Both the position numbers and the translations under genes were made by a program. This document shows positions 30,795 through 39,208 of a stretch of 64,000 nt of DNA, piece by piece; the stretch's first letter is position 1; every line of letters begins with the position of its first letter. Location of the stretch: the NCBI RefSeq assembly GCF_030817075.1, contig NZ_JAUSYU010000001.1, positions 1,488,001-1,552,000 of the forward strand, given 5' to 3'. Under the pieces are notes generated by a model. The model had not been told where the DNA came from. It made no database searches and saw nothing but the letters and a program-made list of their open reading frames with translations. This DNA is from Arthrobacter sp. V1I9. Its GTDB lineage: Bacteria; Actinomycetota; Actinomycetes; Actinomycetales; Micrococcaceae.

Positions 30795-31121
30795 ATGAGT
30801 GCTGAGGACCTTGAAAACTATGAGACCGACATGGAGCTGCAGCTCTACCGTGAATACCGCGACGTCGTCGGCCTGTTCAGCTACGTTGTCGAGACCGAAC
30901 GGCGCTTCTACCTTGCCAACCACGTAGACCTGCAGGCCCGCAGCGCCGACGGCGAGGTCTACTTCGACCTGACCCTGCAGGACGCCTGGGTGTGGGACGT
31001 GTACCGCTCCGCACGGTTCGTCAAAAGCGTCCGTGTCCTCACCTTCAAGGACGTCAATGTCGAAGAGCTCCCGCGCAACGAGGAACTGGCGTTGCCCAAG
31101 GATGTCGACCTGGGCCAGTAG
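30795..31121 (+). CDS. DUF2469 protein
   Basis: 108 residues from ATG 30795 (MSAEDLENYETDMELQLYREY), the invariant actinobacterial N-terminus; the frame is open upstream but starts inside rnhB. Acidic and soluble. Conserved next to rnhB throughout Actinobacteria; function unknown. Confidence 0.9.
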   Translation: MSAEDLENYETDMELQLYREYRDVVGLFSYVVETERRFYLANHVDLQARSADGEVYFDLTLQDAWVWDVYRSARFVKSVRVLTFKDVNVEELPRNEELALPKDVDLGQ

Positions 31122-31264
31122 CCCCCTTCAACTCGCGGCTTTTCCTGCGCTGATGGCTCTCCCTGTCCTGCTGACTGTTCCTGCACAGGGGCCGTAGTAC
31201 ACATACGGGATAAGCTCCCTTACCTTCGCAACCACGCCGCCGCAGGCTGGTTGCGGAGGTAGAA

Positions 31265-31621
31265 ATGAAATCAAAAGACCTGTTGGGCCGGCACGGCGAG
31301 GACCTCGCGGTTGGCTATCTTGAGTCCTTGGGCATGCTGGTGGTGGAGCGCAACTGGCGCTGCACCGAAGGCGAAATAGACATCGTGGCGCTTGACGGCG
31401 ACGCCCTGGTGATTGCCGAAGTAAAGACACGCCGTTCCCTCGACTACGGGCACCCCTTCGAGGCTGTTGGCCCGGAGAAACTGGCCCGCCTGCACCGGCT
31501 CGGCTCAGCGTGGTGCCGTGACCGGGAGTTGCGGATGCCGCTGCGGCGGGTGGACGTGATCGCAGTAGTGGACGATGGCGTCGGCGAACCCCTGGTGGAG
31601 CACCTCAAGGGGGTGGGGTGA
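31265..31621 (+). CDS. YraN (UPF0102) endonuclease-fold protein
   Basis: 118 residues. GEIDIVALDGDALVIAEVKTR is the PD-(D/E)XK-like core with Asp, Glu and Lys positions. Neighbour of comM in most genomes. Cellular role unknown. comM starts at the next base. Confidence 0.9.
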   Translation: MKSKDLLGRHGEDLAVGYLESLGMLVVERNWRCTEGEIDIVALDGDALVIAEVKTRRSLDYGHPFEAVGPEKLARLHRLGSAWCRDRELRMPLRRVDVIAVVDDGVGEPLVEHLKGVG

Positions 31622-32680
31622 GTGGCCTTGGGAAGAACCTACTCCATCGCCCTGGTGGGCCTGAACGGGTACATCGTGGAAGTCGAGGCTGACATCGGCC
31701 AGACCTTGCCGGCATTTGTGCTCCTCGGATTGCCGGATGCTTCCTTGAACGAGGCCAAGGAACGCATCAGATCAGCCGCCAAGAACTCCGGCATACCGCT
31801 GAGCCGCCGGAAGATCACTGCCAACCTTATTCCTGCTTCCCTTCCCAAACGCGGGTCGGGTTTCGATCTGGCGGTTACCATGGCCGTGCTCCGCGCTGCG
31901 AACGACATCAAGCCCACCGGCAATACGGTCTTCATCGCTGAGCTGGGACTGGATGGCAGGTTGCGCCCGGTCCGCGGCATCCTTCCCGCCGTTATGGCGT
32001 CTGTCCAGGCCGGGTATCCGGACATTGTGGTGGCGCAGGCGAACCTGGCGGAGGCCGCCCTGGTGCCTGGTGCCAACGTCCGGGGATACCGCACCCTTGC
32101 CCGGCTGGCACTTGATTCCGGGGCGGACCCCCAGGAACTCGCGCTGGACTTCGAACCGGAGGACCCTGAACATGCCTGCGACGTCCCGGAGGAAGCAGGC
32201 GTGCACCCGGACATGGCGGACGTCTCCGGCCAGGGTGACGCCCGGCAGGCCCTGGAAGTGGCAGCGGCCGGAGCGCACCACCTGCTCCTCACGGGACCTC
32301 CCGGCGCCGGCAAAACAATGCTGGCGGAGCGCCTCCCCGGGCTGTTGCCGGACTTGGCGGACCACGAGGCCATGGAAGTCACTGCCATCCACTCGCTGTG
32401 CAGCCTGCCGTCGTCCTCGGTCCAGCTGCTGCGGCGGCCGCCCTTCGAAAGCCCGCACCACTCGGCGACAGCCGCAGCCATTATCGGCGGCGGCTCGGGC
32501 CTTCCGAGGCCGGGCGCCGCTTCCCGCGCCCACCGGGGCGTCCTGTTCCTTGACGAGGCGTCAAATCTAGGGCATACCACGGCGGGACACAAGGAACGTT
32601 GGCTAGGCAGTGAGCGGTCTTCGCGTCGGTTAGGTAGTTCCCGCCGTGTATGGCTTCCCTCCCATAGAGTCATAGCATGA
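31622..32680 (+). pseudogene. comM: comM (YifB, Mg-chelatase-like ATPase), 5' fragment cut by island
   Basis: ComM is a hexameric helicase that promotes branch migration in natural transformation. The GTG at 31622 starts a normal N-terminus (Lon-like domain) and the AAA+ Walker A GPPGAGKTML is intact near residue 228. The match stops at LFLDEA (Walker B) around 32560; the next 40 codons are foreign and end at 32680. Roughly 200 C-terminal residues are missing. The 3' part should lie beyond the right end of the island. Confidence 0.9.
32578..32648. repeat. Inverted repeat just inside the island's left end
   Basis: CACGGCGGGA (32578-32587) and TCCCGCCGTG (32639-32648) are perfect 10-bp arms 51 bases apart, beginning 18 bases from the comM junction. 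Could be a recombinase arm site, an excisionase/promoter operator or a terminator stem. Confidence 0.6.
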
Positions 32681-32707
32681 AGCGAGAATCGACAGTGGCC
32701 GGGAGAA

Positions 32708-33628
32708 GTGTTGGATAGCTCTAGTGTCCTTTTTGAATTCCTTCCAAACCTGCTTGTCACCTTGGGGCCTGTCATTGCGCTGGTAACGGCGATTTGGGCC
32801 TTCAGGATACAGCGGGTGGAGGCCCAAAAGCTCCGCAGGGTCGATCTTCTGACCTTGCAACGGAAAGCCATCGCGGAACAACTTGCTGCGTGGCACGACT
32901 TAGACGCTGGGCACGACGAAAAGGGTGAGCAAACCACCAAAGATCTTTCTCCGGACAGGCTCAGCGATCTTATTGGTTCCTCTCTGGCGGCGTTCCAGGA
33001 GGTCGACGGGGAACTCGAAAAGAGTAAGAGCGAGATAAAGGCTGAGGACTCTGATCCGAAGCTCGCAAAGAAACGTCAAGTTGCACGAAGGACGGTGCTG
33101 CTGGCGCTCGTCGCACCAGTGATTATAGATCTGGCCATTCTGGTGGTGTCCCTGCCAGTAGCACTTCGCGTGAGTGGGGAATGGGCACTTCCTACCGCAC
33201 TGTCGGTCATATTTCCGGCGACGAGTGGAAGTGGTTGGGCAGCACTTGTCATCACGTTCTTTGTCCCGCACATCGCCGCGACCTCCATTCTGGGATGGTG
33301 GGCCTTCCGAGTGCGAGAGCTTGACAGCGAAAAATTTGCCAAAGCCACCGAAACGGCCCGATCTCTCCTTGGCGGGTACATTGCTCTGCTTGCCCTTATC
33401 GCATGCGTCTACTACATCCACGTATTCGGAGTTGGTTGGTTCGATAACTTCGCGGTGTCCCTGAAGGAGCTCACGAAGCCTCTGCTGCCCATTCTTTCGG
33501 TTGCGGCCTTCGTGGCTACGTTTGGACCTGGGTATAGCAAATACACAGAAGGTCTGGCCGAGCTTGAGAAGAAATCAATACTTTCCCAGACTCCCTTGAG
33601 CGATGTGGATGAAGTAGCAGCGTCGTGA
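32708..33628 (+). CDS. Unknown membrane protein, about five membrane segments
   Basis: 306 residues; first gene of the island. One segment near residues 10-28, a soluble 90-residue helical region, then four more segments (about 125-150, 175-198, 218-240, 252-270). GTG 32708 or TTG 32711 after GGGAGA. No motif recognised. It may form an operon with the next three rightward genes. Confidence 0.75.
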   Translation: MLDSSSVLFEFLPNLLVTLGPVIALVTAIWAFRIQRVEAQKLRRVDLLTLQRKAIAEQLAAWHDLDAGHDEKGEQTTKDLSPDRLSDLIGSSLAAFQEVDGELEKSKSEIKAEDSDPKLAKKRQVARRTVLLALVAPVIIDLAILVVSLPVALRVSGEWALPTALSVIFPATSGSGWAALVITFFVPHIAATSILGWWAFRVRELDSEKFAKATETARSLLGGYIALLALIACVYYIHVFGVGWFDNFAVSLKELTKPLLPILSVAAFVATFGPGYSKYTEGLAELEKKSILSQTPLSDVDEVAAS

Positions 33629-33667
33629 TAAGTGAACTCTGGCTTGAGACAGCGGAAAGAGGCAATG

Positions 33668-33868
33668 ATGGGCCACGATGACCTTAGTCCCGCTGACGGC
33701 GGCGCCTCATCAATCGACCGGCGGGGGAGTGATCCGGTCTGTTCGTTTGATCCGGAGACCGGCTTTACCGTCAACCCGAGCACCGTGGATGAGTTGCGCT
33801 GGTACACATACCTGAGTCCTGATCAGCTCGACGATGAAAGCTTGTTAGAGTCCAGGAATGACGACTGA
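33668..33868 (+). CDS. Small acidic protein, unknown
   Basis: 66 residues from ATG 33668, with AGAGG five bases upstream (ATG 33665 is too close). Rich in Asp/Ser; the end DELRWYTYLSPDQLDDESLLES looks helical. Its last 11 bases overlap the next gene, suggesting translational coupling. Function unknown. Confidence 0.6.
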   Translation: MGHDDLSPADGGASSIDRRGSDPVCSFDPETGFTVNPSTVDELRWYTYLSPDQLDDESLLESRNDD

Positions 33869-34604
33869 CTTCACCGCGGAAGCGGAGCAGCTGACAGGGG
33901 TATGCCGCGACATCTTCGGTGACGAATCTCGGTGGATAACCGCTGACGGCTACCCGCACAGCTTGGCCCTTTGCATCATCGACTCCATCTACTCAACCGG
34001 CTCGAACTATCAGGCCGTGATTAACGTGGTCAACGAGTACAGGGCATATCGGCGCGCTCAAGGTGGTGACGCTGACCGCGATGGCACCGAGGAACTGCTG
34101 GCCACGTTCAATGAGGCGGGAGGCAGCGCTGGCTGGGCAGAACTAGTCAACAACCGCAAGCCCGCTCACTCCAAGGCGAACGCTCCCCTGAAAGCGGAAG
34201 TTATCCGCCAAGCCGCTGAAGTGTTGCACTGCAAGCTCGGCTACAGGACGCGAGAAGACCTTCATACGGCGTACGCTAATGACGAGAGCCTTGAAGCTCT
34301 AAAAAAGGCCTGGCTGCGTCTGCCGAGCCAGCGCTCGGGGGTTACCTACAACTACCTACTCATCCTGGCCGGCTTCCAATCCGTGAAGCCTGACCGCATG
34401 GTGATCCGATTCATCGAAGAACACGTAGACCTTAGGGGTCGGAAGCTGACTCCTTCGGAGGCGGCGGAACTGATCAAGAAGGTCGCTGAGCTTTACCCCA
34501 CTCAACCACGGCGACTGGATCACGTGATTTGGCGCCATGTCTCAGGGAGAGAAGTCTTTCGGGAAGAAGAAGTGAGCTCTAACGTGGGTGAGCCTGCCAA
34601 GTGA
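33858..34604 (+). CDS. Helix-hairpin-helix / DNA-glycosylase-like protein
   Basis: 248 residues. The segment SGVTYNYLLILAGFQSVKPD followed by RMVIRFIEEH and then PRRLDHVIWRHVSG is arranged like the HhH-GPD fold of base-excision glycosylases, with the Asp of VKPD at the usual catalytic position. No iron-sulfur cysteines. Similarity is by pattern only; a DNA-binding role is inferred, not shown. The end overlaps the next gene by four bases. Confidence 0.6.
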   Translation: MTTDFTAEAEQLTGVCRDIFGDESRWITADGYPHSLALCIIDSIYSTGSNYQAVINVVNEYRAYRRAQGGDADRDGTEELLATFNEAGGSAGWAELVNNRKPAHSKANAPLKAEVIRQAAEVLHCKLGYRTREDLHTAYANDESLEALKKAWLRLPSQRSGVTYNYLLILAGFQSVKPDRMVIRFIEEHVDLRGRKLTPSEAAELIKKVAELYPTQPRRLDHVIWRHVSGREVFREEEVSSNVGEPAK

Positions 34605-35356
34605 CAGAGGATGAATGGGCTGACCTTGCACGGCAGCTTGTTGAGGCAGTAAAAGACGACGCCCCTAGTGCCACTGACTGGATCTCAGCCGTCTCTTCGG
34701 CTGCCACCCTTGCAATCGCGATCTTGGCTGCCTTAGTCGCGGCCTGGCAGCTGCGAGAGGCAAAAAAGGCTCGCATACAGACAAAGAAGCTTGAACTGGA
34801 GAAGGCTCAGCCCTACGTCGTCGTATATATGGAAGAGAGCATCAGCCCTGAGTTCATCGACCTGGTGATCCGAAACTATGGACAGACCGCTGCTTTTGAC
34901 GTGAAGCTACAACTCGATCCATTGCCCACGAGGACGCAACAAGATGCAGAAGTAGTAGAGCTTCCAGAGGTGATCCCGGTGTTGGCACCTGGACAGGAGT
35001 GGCGCACCCACTGGGATTCAGCGACCGAGAGATATGATTCCGACCTTCCGGAACGGCACGAGGGAACCGTCACGTATTGGGGTCCAAGAGATGTTTACAA
35101 AGACAAGCTGACCTCGGAAGCAATTCTTGACTGGTCCATCTACAAGCTGCGACGCCGGATGGTCAAGTACGGAATCCATGATGTGGCCAGTTCCATAAGA
35201 GAGATGACCGTTACCCACAAGAAGTGGACCCAAGGCGCCCGTGGCTTGAGCGTCATTGCACGCGACGGTGACGCGCGGGATGAAAAGGAACGGCAAAAGT
35301 TCCTTGAAGGGATGGAAGAAGCTGAGGCCGCAAACCAGGGCCAAGCAAAAGAGTGA
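34601..35356 (+). CDS. Membrane-anchored protein with coil and beta domain
   Basis: 251 residues from GTG 34601. One membrane segment near residues 30-48 (AATLAIAILAALVAAWQL), a short Lys/Glu coil, then a beta-rich region (YVVVYMEE, VIRNYGQTAAFDVKLQL, VLAPGQEW), and a helical charged tail. The layout matches the protein at 39799-40347. Last gene of the first cassette. Confidence 0.7.
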   Translation: MTEDEWADLARQLVEAVKDDAPSATDWISAVSSAATLAIAILAALVAAWQLREAKKARIQTKKLELEKAQPYVVVYMEESISPEFIDLVIRNYGQTAAFDVKLQLDPLPTRTQQDAEVVELPEVIPVLAPGQEWRTHWDSATERYDSDLPERHEGTVTYWGPRDVYKDKLTSEAILDWSIYKLRRRMVKYGIHDVASSIREMTVTHKKWTQGARGLSVIARDGDARDEKERQKFLEGMEEAEAANQGQAKE

Positions 35357-35371
35357 TCATTGCTTCTTGAG

Positions 35372-35398
35372 AAGGCGTCGGAGTTCCGGCGCCTTTTT
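35372..35398 (+). terminator. Terminator of the first island cassette
   Basis: 10-bp stem AAGGCGTCGG (35372-35381) with CCGGCGCCTT (35386-35395), containing one G-T pair, followed by TTT. Confidence 0.8.
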
Positions 35399-35500
35399 CA
35401 CGTCGACTCTAAGTTTGACACCACTGGCTTTAGTGGATTTCTTCAGAAAGCTAACTAGGTCAAACTCTTTCATTCACGGTCTATTATATCAATTCTCTTA

Positions 35501-35528
35501 TTGACAATAAATAGCCTTGCCTCATAAT
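35501..35528 (+). promoter_or_regulatory. Near-consensus promoter of the 98-residue gene
   Basis: TTGACA (35501-35506), 16-base spacer, CATAAT (35523-35528), in an AT-rich stretch 65 bases before the start codon. Confidence 0.7.
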
Positions 35529-35593
35529 CAAGCGGCAGTAGTGATCGCATCCAGTGATTGCTAGTACCTGCACCTTGAAGGAGGTGAAACAAG

Positions 35594-35890
35594 ATGGGCT
35601 ACAAGTCGATTCGTACCTCTGATATCAGCGGCGAGATCTTGGCCGATGACAAAGTGATCACTGTCGTCGTCCGTAGCGCTGGCAAGCTGTTCGATGCTTC
35701 TGCTGAAGAACTGGTTGGCCTCAAGCGCGTGACGAACGTCGTCGAGCTTGAGCTGCGTCATCCGGATGGCAACAGCGAAGAGATCATCGTCAGCAAGGCT
35801 GACTTCGAGAAAGTCGTTACTGCCGAGGTCCTGGCCAACGCAGATAACATCCGCGGAAGAAGGAATGGTTTCAAACCGTCCGCCGACTAA
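35594..35890 (+). CDS. Unknown small protein, predicted strongly expressed
   Basis: 98 residues. Preceded by the full Shine-Dalgarno AAGGAGGTGA (35577-35586), a near-consensus promoter and followed by a strong terminator, so it is a single-gene unit built for high expression. Sequence alternates strands and helices (VITVVVRSAGKLFD, NVVELELRHPDG); basic end NIRGRRNGFKPSAD. No family recognised; size and layout would suit a nucleoid-binding or antirestriction-type protein, but that is speculation. Confidence 0.8.
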   Translation: MGYKSIRTSDISGEILADDKVITVVVRSAGKLFDASAEELVGLKRVTNVVELELRHPDGNSEEIIVSKADFEKVVTAEVLANADNIRGRRNGFKPSAD

Positions 35891-35900
35891 CCACCCATAC

Positions 35901-35947
35901 ACCCCGTCCAACTGCTTGATTCTTATCGCAGTTGGACGGGGTCTTTT
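35901..35947 (+). terminator. Terminator after the 98-residue gene
   Basis: Perfect 15-bp stem ACCCCGTCCAACTGC (35901-35915) with GCAGTTGGACGGGGT (35928-35942), then CTTTT. Confidence 0.92.
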
Positions 35948-36034
35948 CATTTGTGCCTCGAGAAGAGCGGGGTCGAATCCCCTCACAAAAGAGAAAAGCC
36001 CCACTCCGCAGGGGAGTGAGGCTGATCCCACGAT

Positions 36035-36508
36035 CTAGGCAGGAACGACACGCACATGGTTGACGAACGCATTCCTCTCGGCGTGCAGCAGAACCGAGGT
36101 GTAGGCCTGCTCCCAGTCGTCAAAGACGCGCTCGTGCTGTCGCCATAGCATGTCTTCAATGAACTGCGCATGCACCATGAAGTGCTCGGTTTCAAGCAGT
36201 ACCTTCTCGAACCATTCGGGTACGTCCTCATAGGCTCCCTGGTCATCCAGACGGCCGGCAAGGACAACATCGCCAACAGTTACATGCTTTCCTCTTGTGA
36301 AGGTGGCATGCACCCATCGGATCAGAGTTCCCCTCCGGTTGGTCGGTAGATCAAGGTAGGGTGCGCTCTCCAACTGGATGAGGGAGGCATCTGGCCGACT
36401 GATAGGGAAGCGCTCAACGGTTCCGCCAAGCGCATCTTCCAAGTCGGCAAACTCCTGCACCTCAAGCGGCCTGGAGTTGTCCGCTGGTATCAAGATTCCT
36501 CTCGACAT
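36035..36508 (-). CDS. DUF3846 family protein, copy 1
   Basis: 157 residues from ATG 36508 (MSRGILIPAD); AAGGAG nine bases upstream favours it over ATG 36517. Shares with the protein at 37297-37797 the pattern LPxNRRxTLxxW, a VGDxVLxG strand and DVPExxxxLL. DUF3846 proteins are small phage/plasmid proteins of unknown function. The start lies inside the end of the ArdC-like gene. Confidence 0.8.
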   Translation of the reverse strand: MSRGILIPADNSRPLEVQEFADLEDALGGTVERFPISRPDASLIQLESAPYLDLPTNRRGTLIRWVHATFTRGKHVTVGDVVLAGRLDDQGAYEDVPEWFEKVLLETEHFMVHAQFIEDMLWRQHERVFDDWEQAYTSVLLHAERNAFVNHVRVVPA

Positions 36509-37292
36509 CGGGTTCATCTCCTTCCGGCTCGTCTAGCCCAGCACGGAGAATTTTGTCCGCCGTACTAAAGACCCGCTTGATGGATGACTCAGGTGGATCT
36601 TCACCTTGCAACCATGTTTGGATGTAGCTTCGGCTTTCTGAGGCGTTGAACTGATCGGTTGAATCAAGCTCATTCATCAGCAGATAAGCGGAGCCCTCGG
36701 CTTCGAACTCAAAGAGCCCGCGGTGGGTCCGGTACTCATCCATCTGGTCAGGCACGGTATGCCCGGCCACGATGTGCGAGAACTCGTGAAGTGTTGTCTT
36801 GAACGGATAGACCGCAACCGGGTTGATCGCGAACGTACGTGCAATCGAGTACCCCTGTGAGTTGCCTTCCAGCGACTCGTAGGGAACTTGGATCAGAGAG
36901 AGCTTGCTCATCGCCAGCTCCTTGCTCCAATGAGGCGGCTGGTACTCGGGTAAATCCTCGCCTTCAGTTTCCGAGACGCCGAAGATTGACGGAACCAGCT
37001 TGAAGCCGGATAGCCGCTTCTCTTCCTCGCCCTTCTCTGTCGTTTCCTTCCGGAACATAGGCACATAGATCACCTTTGCCTTGCTGCCCTTCTTTACCTG
37101 CCGGTCCAGCGCGAGCCAGCCCTTGTAGGTGTTCACCGGCTCCGTAAGCCCCTGCATCATGAGCAGAGCCTGGTTACCCAGCGAGAAGCGCCTGAAGCGG
37201 TTGTACGTGCTTCCAGCTTGTCCAGGCAGTTCCAGTGCCGTCTTGAGCAGATCAGGCCAGTGAGGGGGCGTTGTAAGCCGTTCCCCGGTCAT
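36462..37292 (-). CDS. ArdC-like antirestriction protein
   Basis: 276 residues from ATG 37292, five bases after the upstream stop. N-terminal ssDNA-binding-like part (YNRFRRFSLGNQALLMMQG, KGWLALDRQVKKGSKA) followed by a metallopeptidase-like domain with zinc motif HEFSH in TTLHEFSHIVAGH near residue 172 and a later Glu in EFEAEGSAYLL. ArdC proteins protect incoming plasmid DNA from restriction. Role here inferred from family. Confidence 0.88.
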   Translation of the reverse strand: MTGERLTTPPHWPDLLKTALELPGQAGSTYNRFRRFSLGNQALLMMQGLTEPVNTYKGWLALDRQVKKGSKAKVIYVPMFRKETTEKGEEEKRLSGFKLVPSIFGVSETEGEDLPEYQPPHWSKELAMSKLSLIQVPYESLEGNSQGYSIARTFAINPVAVYPFKTTLHEFSHIVAGHTVPDQMDEYRTHRGLFEFEAEGSAYLLMNELDSTDQFNASESRSYIQTWLQGEDPPESSIKRVFSTADKILRAGLDEPEGDEPDVERNLDTSGQLQAA

Positions 37293-37296
37293 TGCT

Positions 37297-37797
37297 CTAG
37301 TCCTCAGCCAGAACGACTCGGCAGCGTTGAACCGCTGTCCAAGATTCGGCCTTGCCGAGTGCATAGTTGGCGGCCACAAAGTAGTCGTCAAAACGCATCA
37401 GGTTGCCGTTGAACTTGTTGTCGTCGTCGAAGGTCTGGAACTCCGCCTTCAGTTGCTTCTCTCCAAACAGGAGATCGACAACCTCTTGGGGAACGTCGGT
37501 TGTGTTGCCATCCTTATCGGGGAGCCCGACGAGGATGGCGTCCCCAACGATCACGTCGTTGTGCCGGACGCTGGGGAACAGCAGCCAGAACATAAGTGTC
37601 GCCCGGCGGTTGATCGGAAGCTTCTGGAGCTTACCTTCCTCGTTCATGACCATCGACGCGTGCAGCGGTCCCAGGTCGATGAACTGGACGTAACCGCCAA
37701 CTGCTTCTTGCATGGAGGACAGGCCGTTGATTGCTACTTTGTAAAGGGGCCGTTGTTCGTCTACTGGGATCTGGATTGCGTGAATCACGCTTACCAC
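37297..37797 (-). CDS. DUF3846 family protein, copy 2
   Basis: 166 residues. LPINRRATLMFW, VGDAILVGLPDKDG and DVPQEVVDLLFG match the DUF3846 core; the copy at 36035-36508 is its paralogue. First gene of a three-gene leftward set enclosing the ArdC-like gene. Function unknown. Confidence 0.82.
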   Translation of the reverse strand: MVSVIHAIQIPVDEQRPLYKVAINGLSSMQEAVGGYVQFIDLGPLHASMVMNEEGKLQKLPINRRATLMFWLLFPSVRHNDVIVGDAILVGLPDKDGNTTDVPQEVVDLLFGEKQLKAEFQTFDDDNKFNGNLMRFDDYFVAANYALGKAESWTAVQRCRVVLAED

Positions 37798-37860
37798 TTC
37801 CTTAGATCGTGGGTTTTACCTGGCCTCGGTTGAGGACAGGATCAAGCCCGCGATCAGGGC

Positions 37861-38397
37861 TTACTTCTTCTCTTTCTTCGGCTTGTAGCCGGCGCTGAAC
37901 TGACAGCCCTTTGCCAGGCACTTGAGCTGGCCGTTGCTGATGATGTGGCCGTTGCGACAGGTCTTGTACGACCCGCTAGCCGTTGTGCGCCCTACTAGAT
38001 GATCGATCTCGTTACTGAGTGGCTTGGGAACGGTAATAGGTGCAGAAAGCCGCTTCACTTCTTCACGCGTCTGATGAGTCTCGGCAATGAGGTCCACGAG
38101 GTCGCTGAAACGCAGGGTGGCTAGGACTTCATCGTCAGCCTGGAAAACGACAGTCGGAATGCGACTGAAACTTGCGCCGGATAGCGCCTGTCGGAACCAC
38201 TCTTTGATCTTGATCGTCTTGTGGTTCTTGCACTCGATGTCTAGGGGAGTGTCTTGGAAGTAATCTTTGATGTCGGTCTTGTGATGAGAGCCGGCGCCGC
38301 TGCGTTTGTCTCTGGATACTCGCGCTCCGAGCTTCTTCTGTAGAAGCTTGGCTACTGACTTCTCTAGGGAGACGCCCTTTTCAGAAGAGACGCTCAT
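37861..38397 (-). CDS. PD-(D/E)XK nuclease-like protein with zinc finger
   Basis: 178 residues. EKSVAKLLQKKLGARVSRDKRSGAG, then HHKTDIKDYF and LDIECKNHK give the E...D...ExK pattern of resolvase-type nucleases (near residues 12, 43 and 55). The C-terminus has CRNGH and CLAKGC, a likely zinc ribbon. Could be a phage/plasmid Holliday-junction or recombination nuclease. Start overlaps the upstream stop. Confidence 0.72.
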   Translation of the reverse strand: MSVSSEKGVSLEKSVAKLLQKKLGARVSRDKRSGAGSHHKTDIKDYFQDTPLDIECKNHKTIKIKEWFRQALSGASFSRIPTVVFQADDEVLATLRFSDLVDLIAETHQTREEVKRLSAPITVPKPLSNEIDHLVGRTTASGSYKTCRNGHIISNGQLKCLAKGCQFSAGYKPKKEKK

Positions 38398-38654
38398 GAA
38401 CCTGCCTCTAGCAACACATCACCCGTGTCATGGAACCACCTGCCCATGGAGGTAGCTTCGACCCACGGACTTGTGGGGTCGGGGCGGTAGTGAAGGGCTT
38501 GCATTATTGCTGTGTGATCAGCCAAGGCCTTTAGCACGAGGCCTACCTGGTAGTCATCAGGTGCATCTGTTTCGTGTTCTCGCGCTCGGACTTTCAAATT
38601 GTCCCTTAGTCTTTGCGCCGCTTCGCTGGGTATATTGCGTTCGTTGTCAGGCAT
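38394..38654 (-). CDS. Unknown small protein
   Basis: 86 residues, with an almost perfect ribosome-binding site (AAGGAGGTGAT) directly before ATG 38654. Mixed charge, helical, no motif. Couples by ATGA overlap to the nuclease-like gene downstream. Confidence 0.72.
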   Translation of the reverse strand: MPDNERNIPSEAAQRLRDNLKVRAREHETDAPDDYQVGLVLKALADHTAIMQALHYRPDPTSPWVEATSMGRWFHDTGDVLLEAGS

Positions 38655-39208
38655 ATCACCTCCTTATTGGTTTATTGGGTTGTGCTCTACCCAGTCTCAC
38701 CGGCAATCGGACACTACTCGGATTGTAGGTGAGACAAGGTGCACCAGGGCGGCTACTGTGCGAGTGGACGCACCCTGATGCTGTCGTTTCTTGTAACAAG
38801 GAAGATTCCTTGTAGACAGAGTTTTGAGAAAGGTGCGAAGTAGGCGAATGGGTTCGTCTACCCATCCAAGGGCGCAATGGCTTGTGATCTTGGATGGAGC
38901 ACGGTGCTGCTGGGAAAACCGAACCAGCGCGGTCTATGTCCACGAGATAACTTGGGAGAGTACCTGTGAAGTGTGGACGGCGAGCACCGTATGTTATGTG
39001 CTCTTTTTCTTCTTGATGATTCGTTTCCGAACTGGCAAGAGATCTTCTGAATCTAATTTCTCGAAGTACAGGTGTAGGTCGCTTAGTTTACTAATAGCAT
39101 CCTCCTGGCGCTCATTTTGATTGAGGGCACCTTTTTAGTCAATACTTACGTCTATTAATGAGGCTTTTGCTGGCCGAACTCTCGTAGGGGCAGCGGCGTA
39201 TCCGTTAC
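38655..39208. other. 554-base non-coding, structured region
   Basis: No convincing gene on either strand. Several hairpins are packed into 38694-38826: a two-part one (GTCTCACC/GGTGAGAC at 38694-38735 with an inner CAATC/GATTG), CAGGG/CCCTG nearby, and ACAAGGA/TCCTTGT. From 38990 the sequence becomes AT-rich. It must contain the promoter of the 38654 gene; an origin of transfer or regulatory RNA is possible. Confidence 0.55.

Noticed and set aside
38824..39120. Possible rightward gene of 98 codons
   Set aside because: No ribosome-binding site, cysteine/serine/tryptophan-rich composition and crosses the structured region.
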